A stretch of DNA of 64,000 bases, taken from a bacterium. Lineage in GTDB: Bacteria > Patescibacteriota > Saccharimonadia > Saccharimonadales > UBA4665. The DNA is taken from NCBI GenBank assembly GCA_021811625.1, contig JAJZNU010000003.1, positions 32,461 to 96,460 of the forward strand, written 5' to 3'. Under the pieces are notes generated by a model. It saw only the letters and a list, made by a program, of their open reading frames with translations. It did not search any database and was not told where the DNA came from. Position 1 is the first letter of the stretch; every line of letters starts with the position of its first letter. The position numbers and the translations under genes are program-made. Shown here one piece after another: positions 9,339-18,129 of this stretch.

Positions 9339-10559
9339 ATGAGCAACCAGATGCTGTCAACGACCCGAGAGACGATCCGAAAATCCGCTAAGGCCATCGG
9401 CTACCCGGTAGACGTTATTGAAAAGTTTTTGCGTTCCGAAGCCGAACATACATTTGAAATCAAACTTGGTAATAAGACATTTCCCGCCTTTAGAGTTCAA
9501 CACAATAGTAAACTCGGGCCGTATAAGGGCGGCATCCGCTTCCATCCCGGAGTTAATATTGATGAGGTCCGGGCCCTCGCCACTTTGATGACTCTGAAGA
9601 CGGCGGCGGCCGGTTTGCCTCTCGGTGGCGGTAAGGGCGGCGTCGCCGTAAATGTAAAAAGTTTAACCCCGCAAGAAATTGAGACCATCGCCCGACAATA
9701 CGCCCGGAAGCTATCCAACCATTTAGGACCGTCTATAGATATACCGGCTCCGGATGTTAATACTGATTCCCGAGTTATGGATTGGATGGTTGACGAACTC
9801 GAAAAGGTTACCGGGGATAATCATCAAGCCACATTTACCGGGAAATCCATTGAGAATGGCGGTAGTGAAGGCCGTGAGCCAGCGACCGGTAATGGCGGCA
9901 GTCTAGCATTGTACGAATTTCTGCGTGCTAAAAAACTCGACGGGAAAAAGTTAACCGTTGCCTTGCAGGGTTTCGGTAACGTCGGATACTATTTTGCCCG
10001 TTCCTTAGTAAACTATCCTAACCTCTCGTTAATTGCGGTATCCAACAGTCAAAATTCCTGGCACAACCCCGAGGGTTTTGACATCAAGCAGCTCCCCGCC
10101 AACATTACTCGTCCGGAAATGATCCCCATGTTCGGTAATGCGAAGCAATTATCACCCGATAACATTGTAAAAACCGATTCGGATATCTTGGTCCTGGCAG
10201 CCTTAGAAAATGCCATAACCGCCGATAACGTTAAAACGGTAAAAGCCAAAATTATAGTCGAGCTAGCTAACGGTCCTATTAGTGAAGGCGCCTCCGAATA
10301 CCTCGCGTCAAAGGGAGTCATGGTTATTCCGGATATTCTGGCCAACGCCGGAGGAGTGATTGCCTCCTACTTGGAATGGCGTCAGAACTTAGCCGGGAAA
10401 CATTGGAGTGAAGAAGAGGTTAACCGAAAAATGGGCCACATCTTGTCTACCGCGATCCGCTCAGCGATTGAGCGAGCCGAAAGTGAAAAGATTGACCTCC
10501 GCGAAGCCGCTATCCAGCTGGCCTTGATTAGGGTGTTAGGTGTCAAAGTTACCTCCTAA
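9339..10559 (+). CDS. gdhA: Glu/Leu/Phe/Val dehydrogenase (glutamate dehydrogenase)
   Basis: FRVQHNSKLGPYKGGIRFHPGV; LPLGGGKGGV; VALQGFGNVGYYFA. Confidence 0.95.
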   Translation: MSNQMLSTTRETIRKSAKAIGYPVDVIEKFLRSEAEHTFEIKLGNKTFPAFRVQHNSKLGPYKGGIRFHPGVNIDEVRALATLMTLKTAAAGLPLGGGKGGVAVNVKSLTPQEIETIARQYARKLSNHLGPSIDIPAPDVNTDSRVMDWMVDELEKVTGDNHQATFTGKSIENGGSEGREPATGNGGSLALYEFLRAKKLDGKKLTVALQGFGNVGYYFARSLVNYPNLSLIAVSNSQNSWHNPEGFDIKQLPANITRPEMIPMFGNAKQLSPDNIVKTDSDILVLAALENAITADNVKTVKAKIIVELANGPISEGASEYLASKGVMVIPDILANAGGVIASYLEWRQNLAGKHWSEEEVNRKMGHILSTAIRSAIERAESEKIDLREAAIQLALIRVLGVKVTS

Positions 10560-10605
10560 ACTGTTTATAACTTTCACGATTTTACCAACATCGCTGTAAA
10601 TAGTC

Positions 10606-10634
10606 TTGCTTCTGAGTAAGCTTAAGCATATAAT
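10606..10634 (+). promoter_or_regulatory. Putative sigma70-type promoter for the GT4-GH57-GH15 operon (TTGCTT-17-TATAAT)
   Basis: TTGCTT at 10606-10611, TATAAT at 10629-10634, 30 nt upstream of ATG 10664. Confidence 0.55.
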
Positions 10635-10663
10635 TTACTCGTAAATAGACTGAAAAGTTCAAA

Positions 10664-11875
10664 ATGAAAATACTGATGCTTGGCTGGGAACTGCCGCCAC
10701 ATAACAGTGGTGGTTTGGGAGCCGCCTGTTACTATTTATCGCGTGCTCTCAGCCGACAAGGTGTAGATATTGAGTTTGTTCTACCCTACACTGCCGACCA
10801 CAGCTCCATAGACTTTATGAAAATTACCGCCGCTCATCCCCAGGACGTTGTCAGCGTCATTAGTTCCGGCATTGCTTACGACAGTTATAAGTATGTCTAC
10901 AGTTCTGGTGACATCAAATCGGTTGACATCTTTGGTCAGTCGTTGATCTATGAACAAGCGATTTCCAGAATCGTCGAGTTAGCGGATTTCGATATCATCC
11001 ACGCTCACGATTGGCTAACTTGCCGGGCGGCGATTAAAGCTAAAATGATTACCGGCAAACCATTATTTGTCCACTTCCACTCGATCGAGGCGGATCGCTC
11101 CGGTAAAGTTATGGGCGGTAATCCTCTGGTTCGAGATATCGAATACCTCGCGGCACATATAGCCGACCAGGTCATCGCCGTCAGTCAGAATACCAAAGAC
11201 GGTTTGATAAGAGAATACGGTGTGCCGGCGGATAAGATCGAGGTTTTGCATAACAGTATCGATGAGTCGGTTCTTGAACCGTATTCCGGAGATAACGCCT
11301 ATACTTATTTAGATAGAATGAAATCTAACGGCTATCACGTCCTGGCTAGCGTCGGAAGATTAACTATCCAAAAAGGTCTACCTAATATGCTGCGGTCCTT
11401 TGCCAAGGTACTCGACAGCGTCCCTAAAACCATTTTGTTAATTACCGGATCAGGAGAGCAGTACTACGAGTTAATCGGTTTAGCCGCCGACTTGGGAATC
11501 CTTCATAACGTGATGTTCTCCGGTTTCCAGCGCGGTAAGGCTTACCGTGACGCCTTTTCGCTAGCCGATTTATTCATTATGCCTTCGGTGTCTGAACCGT
11601 TCGGCATCACCGCCCTGGAATCTATCGGCTACGGTACGCCGGTCTTAATTTCCAAGCAGTCCGGTGTCGGTGAAGTGATAAAGAATTGTCTTCGGGTTGA
11701 TAGCTGGGATGTTGATGAGATGGCTAATAAGATTGTTGGCGTCTTACAAAACCCCGGCATTAGGAATGAGTTGCATAGGAATTCGTATGACGAGTGGAAG
11801 CGTCTTAGCTGGGACCAACCGGCCGCTAAACTAAGAAACATTTACAGTAGCCAGCTGGCAGGTGTGTGCGTATGA
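10664..11875 (+). CDS. Glycosyltransferase family 4 / glycogen synthase-like
   Basis: MKILMLGWELPPHNSGGLGAACYYLSRAL; HAHDWLT; SVSEPFGITALESIGYGTPVL. Confidence 0.92.
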   Translation: MKILMLGWELPPHNSGGLGAACYYLSRALSRQGVDIEFVLPYTADHSSIDFMKITAAHPQDVVSVISSGIAYDSYKYVYSSGDIKSVDIFGQSLIYEQAISRIVELADFDIIHAHDWLTCRAAIKAKMITGKPLFVHFHSIEADRSGKVMGGNPLVRDIEYLAAHIADQVIAVSQNTKDGLIREYGVPADKIEVLHNSIDESVLEPYSGDNAYTYLDRMKSNGYHVLASVGRLTIQKGLPNMLRSFAKVLDSVPKTILLITGSGEQYYELIGLAADLGILHNVMFSGFQRGKAYRDAFSLADLFIMPSVSEPFGITALESIGYGTPVLISKQSGVGEVIKNCLRVDSWDVDEMANKIVGVLQNPGIRNELHRNSYDEWKRLSWDQPAAKLRNIYSSQLAGVCV

Positions 11876-13080
11876 ACCGGGCTATTGTGCTGTATTTGCA
11901 CGTTCACCAACCATTTCGAATTCGCCACTACACCGTCTTTGACGCCGCTAATTCTCACAACTATTTCGATGCTCCGTATGATGCTCCGGAAAGCAATGAG
12001 CGCATTCTCAAAAAAATTGCGACTAAATCTTACTTGCCAACAAACGAACGTTTATTAAAACTGTTGAACGATCATCCGGAATTTAAACTGAGCTTATCTA
12101 TTACCGGGACGTTGGTTGAGCAGTTAAAGAGATGGTCGCCCGAAAGCCTGGAGTCGTTTATAGCTTTGGTCAAGACCGGTCGAGTCGAGATCCTGGCGGA
12201 GACTTATCACCACTCGTTATCGTTTTTCTACGACCGGTCCGAATTCGAGTCACAAGTGGATATGCATAGGGAGATGGTCGAGAGCATCTTTTCCCAAACT
12301 CCGAAAGTCTTCAGAAATACGGAATTAGCCTACAACAATGATCTGGCTTTTTGGGCCGATAAGCACGGTTATAAGGGAATCCTGGCTGAGGGCTGGGACA
12401 AGATATTGGGCTGGCGCAGTCCGAACTTTTTGTATCGTCCCGCTTATACCGATAATATTCGTCTGCTCATGAAGAATTACAAGCTCAGTGACGATATCGC
12501 CTTTAGGTTTGGCGACCGGGAATGGAGTGAATGGCCGTTGACAGCCGATAAATTTACTCACTGGTTGAACGAGACCAACGATGCCGAAGTGTTCAACCTA
12601 TTTATGGATTATGAGACTTTCGGGGAACATCAGTGGATTGAATCGGGGATCTTCGGCTTCTTAGAGTCGCTTCCTAGGCAGTGGCTTAAAACCGACGGTA
12701 ACCGATTTTTGACAGTCTGTGAAGCTATCGATAGTTTTGAACCCGCTGATAAAATCGATGTACCCTCGACCATAACCTGGGCTGATACCGAACGTGACTT
12801 ATCCGCCTGGTTGGGCAACTCCATGCAGCAAGACGCTATTAATTCGCTGTACTCTTTGAAGGATAAGATCCTCGGCTGCGGAGATCTAGCCCTAATTGAA
12901 GATTGGCGCAAGTTGCAGACTTCTGATCATTTTTACTATATGTGCACCAAATGGTTTAAAGACGGCGATATACACGCCTACTTTAGTCCGTATGACAGCC
13001 CTTACGAAGCCGCAATTAATTTCATGAATGCCTGGCATGATATAAAATATAGGTTAAGCGAAAAAGGAATCGAGGTTTAG
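11872..13080 (+). CDS. Glycoside hydrolase family 57 (alpha-amylase/glucanotransferase type)
   Basis: YLHVHQPFRIRHY; FRNTELAYNNDLAFWADKHGYKGILAEGWD; FMDYETFGEHQW; ATG overlaps upstream TGA. Confidence 0.93.
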   Translation: MNRAIVLYLHVHQPFRIRHYTVFDAANSHNYFDAPYDAPESNERILKKIATKSYLPTNERLLKLLNDHPEFKLSLSITGTLVEQLKRWSPESLESFIALVKTGRVEILAETYHHSLSFFYDRSEFESQVDMHREMVESIFSQTPKVFRNTELAYNNDLAFWADKHGYKGILAEGWDKILGWRSPNFLYRPAYTDNIRLLMKNYKLSDDIAFRFGDREWSEWPLTADKFTHWLNETNDAEVFNLFMDYETFGEHQWIESGIFGFLESLPRQWLKTDGNRFLTVCEAIDSFEPADKIDVPSTITWADTERDLSAWLGNSMQQDAINSLYSLKDKILGCGDLALIEDWRKLQTSDHFYYMCTKWFKDGDIHAYFSPYDSPYEAAINFMNAWHDIKYRLSEKGIEV

Positions 13081-15021
13081 GTGGGTAGACCGGTAGTATT
13101 AAGCAATGGGCAATTATTCGTTGGACTAGATGAGAATGGTCTGGTACATGACTTTTATTATCCATACGTCGGACTGGATAATTTAACAAACGCTCGCAGT
13201 TCCCAACATAAAATTGGAGTCTGGATCGAGGGTAAGTTTCATTGGGTTGGAGACGATTCGTGGGCAGTTCATGTTAATTCTGCCGACGACGCTCTGATGA
13301 GTGAAATAACATTTCATTCCGATGATCTCAACATTGACATGCATTTAAATGATTTCGTCGATACTCAGTACAACTCCTTAATTCGCCGGATCAAGATTAC
13401 CAATTTAGCCTCAGAAGAGCGCGACATACGGCTTTTCATGCATCAGGTCTTTCAGATTTCCCGGGCCGGGAGGGCCGATACCGCCATGTTTGTTCCTGAC
13501 GATAATTATATCCTCGACTATAAAGGCCGTTGTTGCCTGCTGATTGCCGGTAAGTTGGTGCGCGGTGGTGAGTTTGATCAATTTGCCGTTGGTAACTACG
13601 GTATCGAAGGAAAAGACGGAACCTTTAAAGATGCCGAAGACGGTGAGCTCTCCGGTAATGCCGTTGAACACGGCGGAGTTGACAGCGTACTACGTTTCCG
13701 ACAGGTAACAAACCCCGGCGAGGACATGCTGGTCGATTACTGGGTGGTGGCCGCCGACAGCCAAACCGATGCTCAAGTCGTTCATACCAAGTATAAGTAT
13801 TACTCGATTGATGAGAGGCAAAATGCAACGACCAACCATTGGCGCAACTGGTTGGGAGACAAATCTACTTTAACACTTTCCAGCGATGAAATTCGGGCGG
13901 TCCAAAAGAGTTTACTGACCATCAAGGCGCATTGCGACGAAAGAGGGTCGGTGCTGGCCAGTGGTGATTCGAGTATTTTCAACTTCGGACGTGATTATTA
14001 CTGTTACTGTTGGCCTCGTGATGCGGCATATGCCATTTGGCCTTTGATTCGAATGGGTCACTATGAGGAGGCTAAAAAATTCTTTGAGTTTGCCCGCGAT
14101 ACAATGCACCGCGACGGCTATCTAATGCACAAGTATCAGCCTGACCGCGCGATCGGCAGCACCTGGCATCCGCTGCTCCACGGACGACACAAGGAATTAG
14201 CTATCCAGGAAGATGAAACTGCCAGCGTCATATTCATGATCGGGCATTACTATAAGGCATCAATGGATAAAACTTTCATACATACCTTTTTTGACAGCTT
14301 TATAGCCCCCTGCGCTAATTTTATGAGTAGCTTTATTGATGAATCGACCGACCTGCCTCACGCCAGCTATGATCTTTGGGAGCAAAAATTTCTGACATCG
14401 ACATACACTGTCTCAACGGTTATCGCGGCGCTCGAGACCGCCGCCGACATAGCCGAAACTTTGGAATATCCAGACAGTGCTGCCAGATGGCGCCGAGCAT
14501 CGTCTCGTATTGGGAGCGGCCTGGACAAGCTTTATCACCCTGACGGCTATTACCGCAAGGGCTTTCTGCTGCTACCTGACGGCCAGCTGGAGTACGACGA
14601 CAGCCTGGATATATCTAGTCTTTATGGTCCATTTATGTATGCCAAACTGTCTATGGATGACCCCAAGCTCCAATCGACTCTCTCCCATATCGAGCAAAGA
14701 CTGCTCAATACCAGTCCTATTGGGGGAGTAATACGTTATGAAGGTGATGAATATTTTCTGTCAAAAAGACAATATAAAGGTAACCCGTGGATTGTTTGTA
14801 CGCTGTGGCTGGCGCAAGTATATCTAGGTGTCGGACAGCATGAAAAAGCCAAAGTCTTAATCGATTGGGCATTAAAACGTCAACTAGAGAGTGGCGCGCT
14901 AAGCGAGCAGTTTGATCCTGACAGCGGTTCAGCCATAGGCGTAACTCCACTGGTTTGGAGCCACGCCGAAATGGTGGACACTTTATTGGATCTTCAAGCC
15001 GCCGCTTCGGCTAATGAATAG
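13081..15021 (+). CDS. Glycoside hydrolase family 15 glucoamylase-like (GTG start)
   Basis: GRDYYCYCWPRDAAYAIWPLIRMGHYEEAKKFFEF; SGALSEQFDPDSG...PLVWSHAEMV; starts immediately after GH57 stop. Confidence 0.92.
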   Translation: MGRPVVLSNGQLFVGLDENGLVHDFYYPYVGLDNLTNARSSQHKIGVWIEGKFHWVGDDSWAVHVNSADDALMSEITFHSDDLNIDMHLNDFVDTQYNSLIRRIKITNLASEERDIRLFMHQVFQISRAGRADTAMFVPDDNYILDYKGRCCLLIAGKLVRGGEFDQFAVGNYGIEGKDGTFKDAEDGELSGNAVEHGGVDSVLRFRQVTNPGEDMLVDYWVVAADSQTDAQVVHTKYKYYSIDERQNATTNHWRNWLGDKSTLTLSSDEIRAVQKSLLTIKAHCDERGSVLASGDSSIFNFGRDYYCYCWPRDAAYAIWPLIRMGHYEEAKKFFEFARDTMHRDGYLMHKYQPDRAIGSTWHPLLHGRHKELAIQEDETASVIFMIGHYYKASMDKTFIHTFFDSFIAPCANFMSSFIDESTDLPHASYDLWEQKFLTSTYTVSTVIAALETAADIAETLEYPDSAARWRRASSRIGSGLDKLYHPDGYYRKGFLLLPDGQLEYDDSLDISSLYGPFMYAKLSMDDPKLQSTLSHIEQRLLNTSPIGGVIRYEGDEYFLSKRQYKGNPWIVCTLWLAQVYLGVGQHEKAKVLIDWALKRQLESGALSEQFDPDSGSAIGVTPLVWSHAEMVDTLLDLQAAASANE

Positions 15022-15023
15022 TT

Positions 15024-15227
15024 CTACTTCTTTGGCTTAACTTCGTTCCGGCCGAGATTCTTCTTCGTTTCGGTAAAAGTCACGTGTTTCTTTAACTTCG
15101 GGCTATATTTACGAAGCGTGAGCTTATCCGGGCTATTCTGGGTGTTCTTAGTCGTATAGTATATCCGCTCGCCGGATTCCTCACTGACCAGTCCAATTAT
15201 CTTGCGTTTATCACCTTTTTTTGCCAT
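15024..15227 (-). CDS. rpmG: Ribosomal protein bL33, cysteine-free form
   Basis: [56 protein letters not shown]. Confidence 0.95.
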   Translation of the reverse strand: MAKKGDKRKIIGLVSEESGERIYYTTKNTQNSPDKLTLRKYSPKLKKHVTFTETKKNLGRNEVKPKK

Positions 15228-15268
15228 AGCGTTTATTCTAACAGATAAGTGGTTGATTTGTAAACATA

Positions 15269-15291
15269 AAACCCCGCGTGTTGCGGGGTTT
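15269..15291. terminator. Hairpin AAACCCCGC-GTGTT-GCGGGGTTT, possibly bidirectional terminator
   Basis: 9-bp perfect inverted repeat with A/T tracts on both flanks, between tRNA-Thr and rpmG. Confidence 0.6.
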
Positions 15292-15419
15292 AGAAGTGCT
15301 TGACGTCTCTCCACTACTTTGGGCCAATGCCCTCAAGCACCTGAGCTCAATTTAAACAGTCTTATGAATTCGAAGCAGTAGGAATTCTAACAATTTATGT
15401 GTATGATGCTTCTTTAACC

Positions 15420-15495
15420 TGGAGCCACGGCCGAGATTTGAACTCGGGACCTCAACTTTACCATAGTTGCGCTCTACCAACTGAGCTACCGCGGC
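15420..15495 (-). tRNA. tRNA-Thr (anticodon GGT)
   Basis: Reverse complement GCCGCGGTAGCTCAGTTGGTAGAGCGCAACTATGGTAAAGTTGAGGTCCCGAGTTCAAATCTCGGCCGTGGCTCCA. Confidence 0.95.
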
Positions 15496-15562
15496 AAATA
15501 GTTCTTACGCCATGGTAGCAAATTCCCTCTGTTTTTGCTACACTTTCTATCTGTAAGGATAT

Positions 15563-15639
15563 GCCGCCTTAACTCAGTTGGCTAGAGTGTCAGTTTTGTA
15601 AACTGAATGTCGTCGGTTCGAATCCGACAGGCGGCTCCA
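15563..15639 (+). tRNA. tRNA-Thr (anticodon TGT)
   Basis: GCCGCCTTAACTCAGTTGGCTAGAGTGTCAGTTTTGTAAACTGAATGTCGTCGGTTCGAATCCGACAGGCGGCTCCA. Confidence 0.95.
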
Positions 15640-15649
15640 ACTGAGTTGT

Positions 15650-15735
15650 GCAGGGATAGTGAAGCGGTCAAACACGGTAGACTGTAAATCTATTGGCTTT
15701 CGCCTTCGGGGGTTCGAATCCCTCTCCCTGCACCA
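15650..15735 (+). tRNA. tRNA-Tyr (anticodon GTA), long variable arm
   Basis: GCAGGGATAGTGAAGCGGTCAAACACGGTAGACTGTAAATCTATTGGCTTTCGCCTTCGGGGGTTCGAATCCCTCTCCCTGCACCA. Confidence 0.96.
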
Positions 15736-15924
15736 AATCACTGCCGTTGACTTAAGAAAATCTAGAACGACTTCAATTATTTTAGGCGACTTCAAACACC
15801 TTAATTTTTTACCTCGACAGCTTATTGTTTTGGCGAAAAAGCTTAAGTCAACAGTAGTGCTGCACCAAATGCTGTCGTATTCGCACGCATATGTTGCTAC
15901 AATACTTATTGGAGGAATATAATT

Positions 15925-16173
15925 ATGCCTAATATTTTACCTATCTCAGATTTGCGTAACTACACTGAAGTCTTAAAGAAAGTAGACGTAGATAAGCCGG
16001 TCTACCTAACGCGCAATGGCCGAGGTAGTTATGTAATCTCTAAGATAGACGACTATGATTATGAGAAAACTGTAGAAAACTTGCTGAAAGACATACAAAA
16101 AGGAGAGAAGTCCCTAAAGGATAATGGCGTTTCTTTAGATCAGATCGCAAAAAAATATAATTTAAGTTTATGA
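15925..16173 (+). CDS. Phd/YefM-family antitoxin
   Basis: MPNILPISDLRNYTEVLKKVDVDKPVYLTRNGRGSYVISKIDDYDYEK; SD GGAGG; 4-nt overlap with toxin ORF. Confidence 0.88.
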   Translation: MPNILPISDLRNYTEVLKKVDVDKPVYLTRNGRGSYVISKIDDYDYEKTVENLLKDIQKGEKSLKDNGVSLDQIAKKYNLSL

Positions 16174-16475
16174 ATATTATATTTACACCTTTAGCAGAAC
16201 AAGATCTAGCCGACTTATTTAGCTATATTAGCAATGATTTAGGTAACCCAATTGCTGCACACAACATAGCCGATAAAATACTTCATGCATCACAAAAACT
16301 ATCGGACTTCCCGGAGTTTGGTGCTGGGTTAAAAACGATAGACACCAGACTGGATAACTATAGGTATTTAATAGTAGATAACTATTTAATAATCTATAAG
16401 TATATTGAGCAGGAAGTTTATATACTGCGTATTCTATATGCTAGATCTGACTACGTTAAATTACTTGAAAAATAA
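16170..16475 (+). CDS. RelE/ParE-family toxin
   Basis: MNIIFTPLAEQDLADLFSYISNDLGNPIAAHNIADKILHASQKLSDFPEFG...YRYLIVDNYLIIYKY...VYILRILYARSDY. Confidence 0.9.
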   Translation: MNIIFTPLAEQDLADLFSYISNDLGNPIAAHNIADKILHASQKLSDFPEFGAGLKTIDTRLDNYRYLIVDNYLIIYKYIEQEVYILRILYARSDYVKLLEK

Positions 16476-16771
16476 CTAAAAAGGTTCTGACTTTGTACAG
16501 AATTCTGCACCAGTGTTGTTGAGATCGAAGCTATTATTTATAATTTAGTTATGAATTTTCCGGTTATTAACATATTAAGGCGTAAAGTTTGTTGTGATGG
16601 CACCTATGATTATCAAATCCGTCAGTAATTTAAGGAACACTACAAGATAAATTATGTTTGCGAATCCGGCGATATCAGACGGAGCACAGCTTTTCCAATG
16701 ATACAAGACTCTCCTGGCCGTGCAAGAAAAATAATCATGGCCAGGCAAGACCTCGGCCACAAATACATAAC

Positions 16772-17329
16772 ATGCTAAGAATCACTATAGTTACGGGAAA
16801 CCCTGGAAAAGTCAAAGAGCTTAAAGCGCTAGCGAGCGGTAGAATTGACTTTACGATGCATGATTTAGACATCGACGAAATACAGAGTCTGGATTTAGAG
16901 AAGATCGTTAAAGATAAAGCCGATAAGGCTTACAAGCAGATAGGAAGTCCGGTAATCGTCGAAGACGTCTCGGCGGGATTAGCTAGCCTCAATAATCTGC
17001 CGGGTCCATTTATAAAGTATTTTAATAAAGAAATTGGTAATGATTCGCTATACAAACTAGCTAATCCCAACGATACAGTGACGATTAGCTGTATCGCTGC
17101 ATATTATGATGGAGTAAAGTTTCTGCTAGGAAAAGGTACCCTTACAGGTAAAATTGTCAGCCCGAGAGGAAATAATGGCTTTGGTTTTGACTCTGTAGTC
17201 GTACCCAGCGGACAGACTAAGACAATGGCGGAGATGACTAGTGAAGAGAAAATACTTGTTGGACATCGAGGCAAGGCCTTTAGGTCATTATTAAGTCAAC
17301 TCGAACAACAACATATTATAGGGGTTTAA
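16772..17329 (+). CDS. Non-canonical purine NTP pyrophosphatase, RdgB/HAM1-like
   Basis: MLRITIVTGNPGKVKELKAL...VIVEDVSAGLASLNNLPGPFIKYF...GNNGFGFDSVVVPSGQTKTMAEMTSEEK. Confidence 0.9.
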   Translation: MLRITIVTGNPGKVKELKALASGRIDFTMHDLDIDEIQSLDLEKIVKDKADKAYKQIGSPVIVEDVSAGLASLNNLPGPFIKYFNKEIGNDSLYKLANPNDTVTISCIAAYYDGVKFLLGKGTLTGKIVSPRGNNGFGFDSVVVPSGQTKTMAEMTSEEKILVGHRGKAFRSLLSQLEQQHIIGV

Positions 17330-17481
17330 GCTCGCCGGCGGATTAAGATCGAATCGATTTATAGTAGTGATTGTTTCCTGGCTGGGTTGTAAACACGCCG
17401 TTATGCCCTGGTTACTAAAAGCGGAATTGGCAAGGCAATATTAACTAAAATGTATCTAAGCTAGGGCGTGTAGTTATGGGA

Positions 17482-18129
17482 TTAATTGTCGCCGCCCCCA
17501 CCGCCGCCGCTATCGCCGCCGCCACCTCCACCACTACCGCTGGTGACTGGAACCGGTATATAAATCGGGGTAATAACTTTCTGGATAATAACTTGCGTCT
17601 GGGTTTGGACTTTTACCGGTACTGGTTTGGCGACGACCTGAAAGTCGGCATAAGGTAGTGCGGTATAGTTAGTCGCAAGCCCTACTATCCGGTAAATGCC
17701 GGGTTTATTAAATAAATTGGGCCAATTATCAAAAGACTGCGTATACGTCCCGCCAACCGGTAGAATTCGCTGCTTGGGTTGATTTAGGCAGGCCGAGGAG
17801 CTGGCCGTGTCATGAATTCGTATCCATGAGTTATTGGACCACTCGTAGGCAAACAAAGGGTTCTGCGGACAGGTATTGACCAACGTAATCGGTTCGCTTA
17901 GGTCATTTTTTAGGGTGTAGCTGATACTGTCGCCTACGGTATATTTCGTTTTTGAGGTGGTAAGCTGTATTTCACCGTTAGCAAAATTAAGGGTATTAAC
18001 CCGTTTAGTTTGCCAGTATATTGCAAAGATAAACAGGGCTATAAGCACTAGATAAAGAAGCGCCCAGCCAGTAAGACGTTTAATCTTATTCCGTTCGCGG
18101 ATAGTGGCCAGTGAGTTATTCTTAGTCAT
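17482..18129 (-). CDS. Membrane-anchored protein with BsuPI/Ig-like domain and poly-Gly C-terminus
   Basis: Start MTKNNS at 18129 (ATGA overlap with upstream gene); one TM helix; TTSKTKYTVGDSISYTLKNDLSEPITLVN; ends GSGGGGGGDSGGGGGGDN. Confidence 0.6.
   Translation of the reverse strand: MTKNNSLATIRERNKIKRLTGWALLYLVLIALFIFAIYWQTKRVNTLNFANGEIQLTTSKTKYTVGDSISYTLKNDLSEPITLVNTCPQNPLFAYEWSNNSWIRIHDTASSSACLNQPKQRILPVGGTYTQSFDNWPNLFNKPGIYRIVGLATNYTALPYADFQVVAKPVPVKVQTQTQVIIQKVITPIYIPVPVTSGSGGGGGGDSGGGGGGDN

Noticed and set aside
15574-15795. Minus-strand ORF MKSPKIIEVVLDFLKSTAVIWCRERDSNPRRRKPIDLQS...SRLSDSNRRHSVYKTDTLAN
   Set aside because: Antisense to tRNA-Thr and tRNA-Tyr; the RERDSNPR/LSDSNRR strings are a well-known spurious translation of tRNA genes.
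17485-17545. Possible CRISPR or satellite-like short repeat in the GCC-rich stretch
   Set aside because: It is in-frame poly-Gly coding sequence without spacers; no CRISPR array or cas gene was seen anywhere in the window.
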